A stretch of 38,346 bases of DNA from a virus, in IMG/VR virus record IMGVR_UViG_3300030104_005592, positions 1 to 38,346 of that record. One strand, 5' to 3'. This document shows positions 28,447 through 35,948 of this stretch, one piece after another. The notes beneath the pieces are model-generated. The model did not search any database and was not told where the DNA came from. It worked only from the letters and a program-made list of their open reading frames with translations. The number at the start of each line of letters is the position of its first letter. Position 1 is the first letter of the stretch. The position numbers and the translations under genes are program-made.

Positions 28447-28547
28447 GATAACGTCGCCTCAAATTATCGCCATTGAAAGGGTGCGGCATGGGAGTGGCTT
28501 GCTCCATTTTAGGCTGGGCGGCCTAGCCGCACAGGCTCATTGTACGA

Positions 28548-28862
28548 TTATTTCCAACTTTCCATCGCTTCCTCCATGGTCAATACTGGCTCGTCATGGT
28601 GTGGAGCCAAGCTGTAAAAACTAAAAGGCTGACTATCGCTTTTCCGATTTTGGTTAGCAAGAATAGTAGCAATCAGGGCCCCGGCCCTTTCAACGCGCAT
28701 GCCAGTGTTTAAGCTGCCGCGCCTTTGTCGATACTGGGACCACAACAAAAACTCAGTATAGCTGACGCGCCGCTGGGCTTGCGCAATAGTGCATCCACCG
28801 ACTCCGTTAAGTACAAGTTCGCACCAAAGCTCATCTTCAGGCGTCAGCTCTTCGTCTTTTTT
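28548..28862 (-). CDS. GT extension of the tail assembly chaperone (frameshift product)
   Basis: Reached only by a -1 frameshift from the G gene. After the slip the frame runs about 104 codons (DEELTPEDELWCELVLNGVG, then VSYTEFLLWSQYRQRRGSL) to TAA at 28548. Lambda-like phages make G and G-T in a fixed ratio; the T part binds the tail tube protein and G binds the tape measure. An internal ATG-containing part is also readable alone but has no ribosome site. Confidence 0.8.
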   Translation of the reverse strand, partial: KKDEELTPEDELWCELVLNGVGGCTIAQAQRRVSYTEFLLWSQYRQRRGSLNTGMRVERAGALIATILANQNRKSDSQPFSFYSLAPHHDEPVLTMEEAMESWK

Positions 28863-29194
28863 CCGTTAACCTCACCAATCACCCGCAGCAATTCCATTGT
28901 GATTTCGCTGTTCAACGGGCCTCGATCAGGGTCCGCCTCGCCGGTAATGTCACCAGGCGCGAATACCTGTTTGCCTTCCTTGTCGCAGATTGCCGAAGCA
29001 ATACGCCCGGCTACGGCATCAGACTTTGCATTGAGTGATTTAATGTCCGAGACAGCGCTGTAGTAAGAAAGCTTGCGCACATATACCGTGGCAGTCTTCT
29101 CTTCATTGCCGTCTTTCTTCAGGACAATTTCTTTCTCAACAGGGGCGCCGGTAAAGGCGCCCATGTCCTTCAGTGCATCAAGGGTCAGATCCAT
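28844..29194 (-). CDS. Tail assembly chaperone G
   Basis: Protein of 116 residues (MDLTLDALKDMGAFTGAPVE at the N-terminus), directly after the tail tube gene and overlapping its stop by one base. The segment TATVYVRKLSYYSAVSDIKS and the position agree with lambda gpG. It ends with a slippery run (GGA-AAA-AAG) six codons before the stop. Expected to hold the tape measure in a soluble form during tail assembly. Confidence 0.82.
   Translation of the reverse strand: MDLTLDALKDMGAFTGAPVEKEIVLKKDGNEEKTATVYVRKLSYYSAVSDIKSLNAKSDAVAGRIASAICDKEGKQVFAPGDITGEADPDRGPLNSEITMELLRVIGEVNGKKTKS
28856..28862 (-). promoter_or_regulatory. Programmed -1 frameshift site
   Basis: On the minus strand the heptamer A-AAA-AAG lies in the zero frame of gene G (codons GGA AAA AAG). 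It fits X-XXY-YYZ and is one of the most efficient bacterial slippery sequences. Slippage by -1 opens the GT frame. Position 10-15 codons from the end of G agrees with other siphophages. Confidence 0.85.
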
Positions 29195-29922
29195 TAGCTG
29201 GCAGCCTTCTTGATCCAGTTGGAGTCACCAGAACGCTGAATCGAAACCTCAGTGGTGACGACAGTGTTCTGAGCGAAGTCGAACGGGAAGTCGGAAACAT
29301 AGCCCTGGAAGGTGAACCAGGTGCGGGTGTCCGGGAAAACAAACGATGGCCTGCTTTCCAGCGAGGCGGTTGCGGTTGCGCCGGTTCCCGTGCCGCTATC
29401 GTTAACGGTTACGGTCGGAGCTGCCGAGTAGCCGCTGCCCGGGTCGGTGATGGTGATCTCGGTGACTACACCGCCAACGACAGTGGCCACACCGGTTGCG
29501 ACTTTGCCGTCGGAATCCTCTGGGGCAGAGAACTCGACAGTGGTGGTGGACTCACTGTAATCCGATCCACCTTCACTTACGGTTACAGAGTCCACGCCAT
29601 AACCGAAATTGGGAACCGCTTTGCCATCGGACCAGCCAACCGCCCAGGAAATAATGGGGTTTGGATTCATCCGGGACAGACCGTAGAGCTGCAGGTGGCT
29701 GTCATACTTCGGGTCAGCATTCAGGCCCATGGATGCCTGGCCAGGAGTGCGCAGACCGGACCGGTAAGAGCGCTCGTTATGCTCCAGACAGGTGTCCTCG
29801 ATCTGATCAGCGGGATCGCCACCCGGGGAAAAGCTGGTGGCGCATTCGATGCGGACCACTTCCGGTGTTTCACCGGTGTCGTCCAGGATGAAGATGTGCG
29901 TGCCTTGTGCCAATACAGACAT
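29194..29922 (-). CDS. Major tail tube protein with inserted beta domain
   Basis: Protein of 242 residues. The N-terminal 95 and C-terminal 50 residues form the tube core (MSVLAQGTHIFILDDTGETP; FTFQGYVSDFPFDFAQNTVV). Between them (about 105-190) lies a repetitive Gly/Ser/Thr-rich insert: VDSVTVSEGGSDYSESTTTV, then TEITITDPGSGYSAAPTVTV and GTGTGATATA. The GSGYxxxP motif is a known surface module in phage and bacterial proteins, likely projecting from the tube. Upstream terminator ends 30 bases before the start. Confidence 0.82.
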   Translation of the reverse strand: MSVLAQGTHIFILDDTGETPEVVRIECATSFSPGGDPADQIEDTCLEHNERSYRSGLRTPGQASMGLNADPKYDSHLQLYGLSRMNPNPIISWAVGWSDGKAVPNFGYGVDSVTVSEGGSDYSESTTTVEFSAPEDSDGKVATGVATVVGGVVTEITITDPGSGYSAAPTVTVNDSGTGTGATATASLESRPSFVFPDTRTWFTFQGYVSDFPFDFAQNTVVTTEVSIQRSGDSNWIKKAAS

Positions 29923-29951
29923 GTGTAAATCCTCGTGCGGGTTTCGGGCAT

Positions 29952-29978
29952 AAAAAAGCCCGCTCAGTGGCGGGCTTT
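29952..29978 (-). terminator. Terminator after the KilA-N moron
   Basis: AAAGCCCGC (29955-29963) pairs with GCGGGCTTT (29970-29978), six T follow on the minus strand. It overlaps the KilA-N stop codon. Nearly the same sequence as the hairpins at 2092 and 21138. Confidence 0.8.
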
Positions 29979-30483
29979 AAACTGCGGCGTCGAGCGCCAG
30001 GTTCATTTGTAACTGTTCTCGCCAGTATTCGACTTGCTGCTGGAGTGGCTCCTTCTGGTGGCGCCACTGAGCCAGTCCGCGACCTTGCTCGCTGGCCAGC
30101 TCTTTTCGTGATTCAAGTGCGTTGTGCGCGCGCTCGTATTCCTGCAAAGCGTTGCCGCTGCCACGAAGGACTGCATCGATATGGAGGTCGCACCAGACTG
30201 CGAACCGGATGTCGAGCCATTGCGCGAAACGGACCCCGAGCTTTGGATGCAGCCAGGTACCACCGCCACGATCCGCCCGGGCGCGGCTGGTTTTTACAAG
30301 TGACTCAGGATCACATGTAAGCGCTTCAGCCAGAGCTGCCAGATACTGCTTGGTCTCGTCTTGTTTGAGCCAGTCTGTAGGGCGTTTACCGAACTGTTTT
30401 GCCACATCAGTCGCGTTGATCCAGCCTTCGGTAGTGAAGCGAACGAACTGGCCCTGGTAATCGAAAGGAATGATGTCAGCCAT
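29977..30483 (-). CDS. KilA-N domain protein (moron between tail genes)
   Basis: ATG 30483 follows GAGGAG; 168 residues. KilA-N core at about 4-100: FTTEGWINATDVAKQFGKRP, then WLHPKLGVRFAQWLDIRFAV (the LGVRFAQWL motif is diagnostic). The C-terminal 60 residues are a coiled coil. KilA-N domains bind DNA in phage regulators and antirepressors. It is bracketed by terminators at 30578-30603 and 29952-29978, so it forms its own unit and could be expressed in the lysogen. Lambda-like genomes have tail genes next to each other here, so this is an insertion. Confidence 0.85.
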   Translation of the reverse strand: MADIIPFDYQGQFVRFTTEGWINATDVAKQFGKRPTDWLKQDETKQYLAALAEALTCDPESLVKTSRARADRGGGTWLHPKLGVRFAQWLDIRFAVWCDLHIDAVLRGSGNALQEYERAHNALESRKELASEQGRGLAQWRHQKEPLQQQVEYWREQLQMNLALDAAV

Positions 30484-30513
30484 CACTATTCTCCTCTGCC
30501 ATCTCGAATAGGA

Positions 30514-30572
30514 GGTACAGCCGGCCGGTTAGATGGCGTCGCCGGCATTCAGGAGCGACCCTAGGCTGTACC
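30514..30572. repeat. Long-range inverted repeat in the leader of the KilA-N gene
   Basis: GGTACAGCC (30514-30522) and GGCTGTACC (30564-30572) are perfect 9-bp inverted arms 41 bases apart. Between them GCGTCGC/GCGACC-type bases allow an inner stem (GCGTCGC near 30536 with GAGCGACC near 30553). The element lies between the terminator at 30578 and the KilA-N ribosome site. It could be an operator pair or a structured leader RNA. Confidence 0.55.
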
Positions 30573-30577
30573 GAAAC

Positions 30578-30603
30578 TAAAAACCCGGCTCGTGGCCGGG
30601 TTT
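30578..30603 (-). terminator. Terminator after the tail completion gene
   Basis: CCCGGC (30584-30589) pairs with GCCGGG (30595-30600) with AAA/TTT flanks; five T follow on the minus strand. It stands 19 bases after the stop of the 30622-30987 gene and marks the upstream border of the KilA-N moron. Confidence 0.75.
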
Positions 30604-30621
30604 CTTGAATCTGCATCTGGG

Positions 30622-30987
30622 CTATCGGTGGACGTGCCACTCGACGTCGAATCCATATCGTCTGTGACCGGTGTCGGGATCGGTGCTCTCCCCGTTCCAG
30701 CCGACCACGTGAGCGTGGGGCTCGATCGAATCGCGCAGCGCAGCGGCTACCTGTCGGGCCTCACTGCCTCGCCCGGCGTAAACATCGATCTGGATGGTGT
30801 AGCTGTCGAGATCGGGCACCTGTCCCAGATAGTTCTCTGGCAAGCCGCTTATGGTTTGCCAAACCGCGTATGGCAGGGTGACCCCCTGCGGAGCCTGCCC
30901 AAACGGGAACAACCGCGTGGGGCCGGTGCCCAGCAGAGCGGTGACATTCGTATCTGATGCGCATACCTGGAAGATTGGCGGGGTCAC
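30622..30987 (-). CDS. Tail completion protein, gp17/DUF3168 type
   Basis: Protein of 121 residues (MTPPIFQVCASDTNVTALLG, then LFPFGQAPQGVTLPYAVWQT). The pattern FxxGxAPQGxxLPYxVWQ is a clear mark of the DUF3168 tail completion family (lambda U-like / SPP1 gp17-like), followed by the IQIDVYAGRGSEARQVAAAL strand and helix. It caps the tail end that docks to the head. Overlaps the upstream gene by 4 bases. Confidence 0.85.
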   Translation of the reverse strand: MTPPIFQVCASDTNVTALLGTGPTRLFPFGQAPQGVTLPYAVWQTISGLPENYLGQVPDLDSYTIQIDVYAGRGSEARQVAAALRDSIEPHAHVVGWNGESTDPDTGHRRYGFDVEWHVHR

Positions 30988-31253
30988 TGCTTGCCCTCAT
31001 TCATCAAATCCGAAATAAAATCTTCAACTTCCTTGTTTTCTGGGTTGACGATGGTCACCTGGCCCTTTATTTCGTCTAGGTTTTCCACGTCTTCAACAAA
31101 GACCGACAGGCGAGCCATTACTACCCCATCAGGCATGATCTCGATATTGCAGCCAGTCACACCCTTAATTTCATGGCCGTCTTCGGTGTATATCTTTGTT
31201 CCCCGGCAGGCCTTCGGCGCTTTACCGGATGGCAAAACAATCTTGATGCTCAT
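30984..31253 (-). CDS. Hypothetical protein between head-tail genes
   Basis: Protein of 89 residues, beta-rich in the first 60 (IKIVLPSGKAPKACRGTKIY, then GCNIEIMPDGVVMARLSVFV) with an acidic C-terminus. Four-base overlaps with both neighbours keep it in the head-tail operon. No family recognised. It may be an accessory tail or regulatory protein. Confidence 0.62.
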   Translation of the reverse strand: MSIKIVLPSGKAPKACRGTKIYTEDGHEIKGVTGCNIEIMPDGVVMARLSVFVEDVENLDEIKGQVTIVNPENKEVEDFISDLMNEGKQ

Positions 31254-31762
31254 TTCACACCTGCCTTCTTCCGGGCTCGCCTGAGTGCTCGGTCGATACT
31301 TTTGCCGTATTCTTTGATGAACACGTCAACAGGCTCGTTTCCAACCTGGTTGATTGCCGGCCTCATGAAAGGCTGCGCGGGCGCGTTCTCCGTGCCGAAC
31401 TCCACAAAGCGGAAGTAGAACGTATCGCCTCCAGGGTTCCCGCTTCCTTTGCCTTCAACCTCGCCGGAATCCTTGGCCGCACCTTTGGCCCCGCCAAGCA
31501 CACCGACGCGGAAGCCAAGGTTGCCGGTTCTCTTGAACAGACGACCGCTCCATCGCTCGACGATGTTCGCCGCTATGTTCTCTGATGTTCGGGGATCATC
31601 CACCCGCTCAGCATTCTGACGGGCCTGATCCCGAATAACCTGTGCAGCCCGGCGAAGTGCGAACCGTCCGCCCTTGCGCTTCAGGTCATACTCCAGGCCA
31701 TCCAGCTTTCCCAGCAATTCCGGTAACCCGGTCATCTCATAGCTAACGCCATCACGAGCCAT
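31250..31762 (-). CDS. HK97 gp10-like tail component
   Basis: Protein of 170 residues. Start region MTGLPELLGKLDGLEYDLKR and the segment ALRRAAQVIRDQARQNAERV are typical of the HK97 gp10 family, followed by TFYFRFVEFGTENAPAQPFM, the highly conserved 'FVEFGT' motif. These proteins sit at the head-tail joint and determine connector geometry. Overlaps the upstream gene by 11 bases. Confidence 0.88.
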   Translation of the reverse strand: MARDGVSYEMTGLPELLGKLDGLEYDLKRKGGRFALRRAAQVIRDQARQNAERVDDPRTSENIAANIVERWSGRLFKRTGNLGFRVGVLGGAKGAAKDSGEVEGKGSGNPGGDTFYFRFVEFGTENAPAQPFMRPAINQVGNEPVDVFIKEYGKSIDRALRRARKKAGVK

Positions 31763-32090
31763 CGTTGCTAACGCCTTCGCTGTAGGGCAGGGTCAGATGC
31801 TCCCGGCCGCTCCGATCGTCGGGCAGTACGCCTTCGATGTTGAAGATCTGGCCTTTGTGGACAATCCGCATCGTTGCATCGATACCCGGGCGGTACCGGA
31901 TCTGGAATTCACCGGTGACCTCAGATTGGCCAGCCTGGGATTGCTTGAACTCTCGGGCGCTGGAAGGCCGCTTGGCAGCCCATACAGTAGCCACGACCTC
32001 CCAGCCCGGGATCATCTCTCCGGTTTCGGGATCCTGGGTCTGGCCAGGCTTTTCGATAGTGATCCTGTGCCGAAGCTGGCCAGCTCTCAT
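31752..32090 (-). CDS. Head-tail joining / head closure protein
   Basis: Protein of 112 residues: MRAGQLRHRITIEKPGQTQD, then EVVATVWAAKRPSSAREFKQ and FQIRYRPGIDATMRIVHKGQ. This is the canonical order of the phage head closure family (SPP1 gp16-like / HK97 gp7-type): RIxIxxP, VWAxxxPxxxxE, RYRxxI. It closes the connector channel after packaging. Confidence 0.88.
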   Translation of the reverse strand: MRAGQLRHRITIEKPGQTQDPETGEMIPGWEVVATVWAAKRPSSAREFKQSQAGQSEVTGEFQIRYRPGIDATMRIVHKGQIFNIEGVLPDDRSGREHLTLPYSEGVSNDGS

Positions 32091-32091
32091 T

Positions 32092-32451
32092 TCACTCTAC
32101 CCGGTCGTATTTCTTCAGGCGGTCGTACTCGCCCTGGGTCATCGACATGGTCTCGCCGGCTCCCTTGCAAATGCCGCCTCGGCAATGGCGAGTTTTCAGC
32201 GTGGCCTCAACCATCCGCGCTGTGGTTTTTGCTGCCGGCTTTTCGTCAGGTGCGCCGTTTTCAGAGGCCTCGGGCGCTGCAGCCTCGGATTCTGGCTCTG
32301 CTGCTGGTTGAGTCTCAGGCTCAGTCTGACTTTGCTCACCACCGGCCACTTCTGGCTGGGTTTCAGCTTCAGAGGCTTCGACCTGTTCAGGATCGACTGG
32401 CTTTTGCTCTGTCGTCTGGTCCTGTTTTGTCTTGCTGGGTTTGCGTGCCAT
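32092..32451 (-). CDS. Acidic low-complexity protein in the head-tail cluster
   Basis: Protein of 119 residues. Residues about 1-80 are nearly all E, A, P, Q, S and T (EQVEASEAETQPEVAGGEQS and similar), predicted disordered. The last 40 residues form a small conserved-looking domain (TRHCRGGICKGAGETMSMTQ, then GEYDRLKKYDRVE). The tail resembles the small domain of unnamed phage proteins found beside the connector genes. One base separates it from the head closure gene. Confidence 0.65.
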   Translation of the reverse strand: MARKPSKTKQDQTTEQKPVDPEQVEASEAETQPEVAGGEQSQTEPETQPAAEPESEAAAPEASENGAPDEKPAAKTTARMVEATLKTRHCRGGICKGAGETMSMTQGEYDRLKKYDRVE

Positions 32452-32464
32452 GAGCTATTCCTCG

Positions 32465-32812
32465 CTACGCGAAATGAAAGTGGCGGTACGGCGAAATCAG
32501 GGCCTCGACCGCCATTGGCAATTCAGAGGTTATGGCCCCTACAACAACGCTCTCCCGGTTGACGTACCAATGGCCGATCAGCAGAAGCATCGCGGTTGTG
32601 ATGTCGTCATCCAGAACCAGGGCGTCTTCGTCGGTTACCTCACCTGTATCCGGATCCTTCGGGATCTCTGCCGCCGTCGCATATAGCGTGCGGCCGGTGT
32701 GGTTTTCGACAAGGCGCTGGGCTGCGGTTGAGTAGGTTTCGAGCAGTGTGTCGTCTTCGACAAAGTCCGGCTCGAGCCGGACGTGTTGCTTGATAATGTC
32801 CAGCTCGAGCAT
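32465..32812 (-). CDS. Head-tail connector, HK97 gp6-like
   Basis: Protein of 115 residues: MLELDIIKQHVRLEPDFVED, then LLETYSTAAQRLVENHTGRT and ITTAMLLLIGHWYVNRESVV, ending MAVEALISPYRHFHFA. This fits the gp6-like (DNA packaging/connector) family exactly in order and length. It forms the ring below the portal. Bases 32813-32856 between it and the capsid gene hold a GC-rich hairpin (GGGC/GCCC) without T-tract. Confidence 0.9.
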   Translation of the reverse strand: MLELDIIKQHVRLEPDFVEDDTLLETYSTAAQRLVENHTGRTLYATAAEIPKDPDTGEVTDEDALVLDDDITTAMLLLIGHWYVNRESVVVGAITSELPMAVEALISPYRHFHFA

Positions 32813-32856
32813 ATCGGCTCCGTCAGTTCAGGGGCCGCCCAAGGCAGCCCGGTGAA

Positions 32857-34083
32857 TTAAGTGGCAGCGCCCTGCAGTGCCTTGATCGCGGCAGCGTCCT
32901 GCAGCACACAATCAAAGCGATGGAAGGCGAGGAAGCCGGTCTGGTCAAAGTCGGCGTAGCGCTCAACCAGGCGCTTCAGCACCATGTAACGAACCCGGCG
33001 AATGATGAACTGGGCGAAGTCGCCGGCGTACATGAACTTGGCGTTCACGCCGATATCGGCAATGCCCTGGTCCACAAAGTAAGGCACGTTCAGGATTGTG
33101 GCCGGAGCCGCACCGGATACCGCCGGGAGCCACAGAGGGCGGCCCTGCAAGTCTTCCATTTCCGTCATCAACTTCAGCGTGTTGTCGTTAAGACCGATGC
33201 GGAAATTCGCAGCGCGGCGGTAAGCCGGATCAATGCTGTGGATCAGTCCGTTCACTTCTTGCCAGGTGAATTCGCTGGAGCTGGCAGCAGTGGTGGTTCC
33301 AGTCACCGACGCTTGCAGGCCAGTGGGCTGTTCGGGAGTGCCAGCACCGGTACCTTGCACCAGGAACTTGGCCTCACCGCGTCCAAGACGGGAACCGATA
33401 CGGCTTGCCAGGAAGCCCTGAATGTCGATGCCCGAATCGTTCAGCAGCTCGTTGGAAACGCGGATCACCTTGGAGCTGAGCTTCTTGGCGCCAAGGTTTT
33501 TGATACCGAACACCACGTCACCCTCAGATGCCTGAGAGTTCTCGCCGATCAGCTCGCCTTCTTCAGCGGTACCGTCAGAGGTGGGCCACTCCAGCGTATG
33601 ACCGCTGTCAGTGGTGAGGATCTGGGCTACGCTGGCCAGACCGCCGTAGTCCTTCATCGCTTCGTGGATGCGATTCAGCATCTCGGTTGGTACCGTGTAG
33701 CCGCCAGCAGTGTCTGGGTCGGTGGCTTGAGCACGCATCTCGCGCAAGATCTGGCGCTGCTCCGCGGACATTTCGGACATTCCCTGACGCAGGAAACCGT
33801 CAAACGCTTGGGCACGCTGCTCATCAACGGACTGGCCACCGCGCTCTTCATTGTCCAGGTTGTCGCGGTGCTCTTCTTCGTTCTCCTCAACGAAACGCTG
33901 ATCGGCATCGCGCAGGGCTTCTTCGCGCTTGATCTGCTCGTCCAGACCGTCGAGCTTCTGTTTCCAGTCGCTCCACTGGCTGCGCTGCTCGTCAGTCCAG
34001 GTGGTGTCGCCGATCTTGTCATGCAGGTTGCGCATGTTCCGGGCGAGCTCGTTGTACGCTTGCTTCAATTCATGGAGTTTCAT
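32857..34083 (-). CDS. Major capsid protein, HK97 fold
   Basis: Protein of 408 residues. Residues about 1-110 are a charged coiled coil (delta/scaffold domain, MKLHELKQAYNELARNMRNL; EDNL-type acid stretches), expected to be cut off by the protease. The mature part begins near RAQATDPDTAGGYTVPTEML and contains LEWPTSDGTAEEGELIGENS, KLSSKVIRVSNELLNDSGID and the C-terminal MVLKRLVERYADFDQTGFLA. This matches the HK97 gp5 family. No separate scaffold gene is needed. Confidence 0.95.
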   Translation of the reverse strand: MKLHELKQAYNELARNMRNLHDKIGDTTWTDEQRSQWSDWKQKLDGLDEQIKREEALRDADQRFVEENEEEHRDNLDNEERGGQSVDEQRAQAFDGFLRQGMSEMSAEQRQILREMRAQATDPDTAGGYTVPTEMLNRIHEAMKDYGGLASVAQILTTDSGHTLEWPTSDGTAEEGELIGENSQASEGDVVFGIKNLGAKKLSSKVIRVSNELLNDSGIDIQGFLASRIGSRLGRGEAKFLVQGTGAGTPEQPTGLQASVTGTTTAASSSEFTWQEVNGLIHSIDPAYRRAANFRIGLNDNTLKLMTEMEDLQGRPLWLPAVSGAAPATILNVPYFVDQGIADIGVNAKFMYAGDFAQFIIRRVRYMVLKRLVERYADFDQTGFLAFHRFDCVLQDAAAIKALQGAAT

Positions 34084-34113
34084 AGTGCTGTGCCCTCCGG
34101 GGCGGTAGTAGGT

Positions 34114-34716
34114 TCAGGCGTGGATGAGTTCAAGGAAGCGCTCGCGGGCGCGGCGCTGATTGATGGCACGCTGGGCGAGACCCTTGATCTCTTCACAGCG
34201 AGCCTCGAGGGAGCGCTTTGCAGCGCCCGCATCCGGGTAAGCCGGGTAGGTCACCGGCGAGACGTCGAGCAATCGGCTGAAACGGTGGATGGTCCGCACG
34301 ATCAGTCCGTCGTCGTCTTCCATCCATTCGTCACCGTCAGGCGCAACCCGGAACGCAAAGCTGGATCCGGTGATGTCACCCCGGGTCAGCGGAGCCAACA
34401 CCAGGTCCCGGACGGACTGGGTGTCTGGCGGATTGATGTCGTAACGAAGGCCCTCGGCGTCAACCGAAAGCTCCAGCGTCCCGCTGCGAGTGCGCCCCAG
34501 CACGAAGTTGGGATCGTGGTTAAACAGTGCTCGAACATCGTCGTTGAGCACATCGTCGAAGGCGCCCGGGGCGATCTCCTCTTTGAACATGCCCAGGATC
34601 ATTTCACTGCGCTTATTGAAGACCGCACCATGCCCGACGATGCGGGCCGGCTGTCCTTCCTCGGTTTCTTCGGCACGCACCTCACAAAGAAGGGCGCGCT
34701 TCTCGACTTCGCTCAT
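34114..34716 (-). CDS. Prohead protease, S78 family
   Basis: Protein of 200 residues. Catalytic His is H67 in ALFNHDPNFVLGRT and Ser is at 118-119 in DITGSSFAFRV, as in HK97 gp4. It cleaves the delta domain from the capsid protein during maturation. Overlaps the portal gene by 4 bases (34713-34716). Confidence 0.93.
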   Translation of the reverse strand: MSEVEKRALLCEVRAEETEEGQPARIVGHGAVFNKRSEMILGMFKEEIAPGAFDDVLNDDVRALFNHDPNFVLGRTRSGTLELSVDAEGLRYDINPPDTQSVRDLVLAPLTRGDITGSSFAFRVAPDGDEWMEDDDGLIVRTIHRFSRLLDVSPVTYPAYPDAGAAKRSLEARCEEIKGLAQRAINQRRARERFLELIHA

Positions 34717-35948
34717 GAGGTGGGTTCCTCGTCATCGTTGGGGGTGTCGGATTGATTCAGGGCGCTCAGGGGCTGGGCGTTCACACTGACCAGCATCTGG
34801 TCCAGACCATCCCGTGGATTCATGTCCTCGAGCACTCGGACTTCGTTGCGATCCATCCAGCCGTCGTTGATCGCGGCGCGATAGAACTCGGCTCGTTCTT
34901 TCGCGGTACCGCGCAGCAGACCGGCAAGGTTGAACTTGCAGTAGTAGCCAGCGGCACGCTCGGCGCGAGTGAATACCCGGCGGTTGATTTCCTGCTCCCA
35001 GTTCACAACCCACGGCATCATGGTGTGGCGCACGAACTGAATGGCCTGTTCGCTGATATTGGAGAAAGTGGCCTTGTCCAGGTCGTTGATCATGTGGGCC
35101 GGCACGTTGAAGATGCCGGCAACCTCGGAGCGGTTCAGCTTCCGGGTTTCCAGGAACTGGGCATCCTCGGGCGGAATGGTGATCGACTTGTAGTCGAGAT
35201 CCGCCGGGAGCATCAGCGTCTTGTTCTCGCTGGCTTTCAGCTTTGAGACCGCGTTGTTCCAGGCGGTTTTCAGGCGCTCCCAACTATCCTTCTGAAGCGA
35301 GTCCTTCACTGAGATCAGGCCGGTAGGGCGGCCGCCACCGGTAAAGAAATCCTTGCCGTAGCGTTGAGCCGCCAGCCCCAGACCGATGGTTTCGGCGTGT
35401 TGCCGGATCAGGCTTTTACCGGTGCGGCCATCAGAACCCAGGGCCCGGACGTGGATCATGTCCTCGAGGGCGACGGCGCGACTGCCTTCGTCTTCCTCGG
35501 TGACGGCGTAGAGCCAACGGTTTCCGTTCTTGACCAGCTGGGTTTCCCAGGGACGGCGGGTGACGAGTTCGCGAAGCTCTCCGCTCGGGCTGCGCACGGT
35601 CTGGGTGTATCCGTTGCCCCAGCCGAGGACGTGGCTCTGTTTGGTTTCCCGCCACTTGTAGCTGGTCTGCCACTCATTGGGCTCATCGTGAAGCAACCAG
35701 TAAGCCGGGTGATCCTTGGCCGCCTCGATGTTGTCGCCCTTTTTCCGCATAACGTAGAGCGGCAGCTGGCCAATGGAAGACGACAACACGTAAATGCAGG
35801 AGTAGACCGCCGAGAGAGTCAGGGCGGACTGGTTATCAACCTGGATACCGATATTGGTGTCGAAGTACTCCGCCAGGTTCTGGCCGGTCAGAGGTGTACT
35901 CGGATCCTCAAGTGAGCGGGATTCCGGGGCGAACAGGGACTCAAGCAT
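34713..35948 (-). CDS. Portal protein, HK97 gp3-like
   Basis: Protein of 411 residues: NQSALTLSAVYSCIYVLSSS, IGQLPLYVMRKKGDN, PAYWLLHDEPNEWQTSYKWR, then YKSITIPPEDAQFLETRKLN and AGIFNVPAHMINDLDKATFS. This is the typical HK97-type portal motif series. The dodecamer forms the vertex through which DNA enters and leaves. Its ATG overlaps the stop of the small membrane gene upstream (TAATG). Confidence 0.95.
   Translation of the reverse strand: MLESLFAPESRSLEDPSTPLTGQNLAEYFDTNIGIQVDNQSALTLSAVYSCIYVLSSSIGQLPLYVMRKKGDNIEAAKDHPAYWLLHDEPNEWQTSYKWRETKQSHVLGWGNGYTQTVRSPSGELRELVTRRPWETQLVKNGNRWLYAVTEEDEGSRAVALEDMIHVRALGSDGRTGKSLIRQHAETIGLGLAAQRYGKDFFTGGGRPTGLISVKDSLQKDSWERLKTAWNNAVSKLKASENKTLMLPADLDYKSITIPPEDAQFLETRKLNRSEVAGIFNVPAHMINDLDKATFSNISEQAIQFVRHTMMPWVVNWEQEINRRVFTRAERAAGYYCKFNLAGLLRGTAKERAEFYRAAINDGWMDRNEVRVLEDMNPRDGLDQMLVSVNAQPLSALNQSDTPNDDEEPTS

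Noticed and set aside
30514-30572. Integron attC site
   Set aside because: The inverted arms lack the RYYYAAC/GTTRRRY core sites, and there is no integron integrase or cassette structure.
32920-34755. Open frame of 611 codons on the plus strand
   Set aside because: It lies antisense to the capsid, protease and portal genes, which have firm family matches. It is a codon-bias shadow without ribosome site or recognisable domains.
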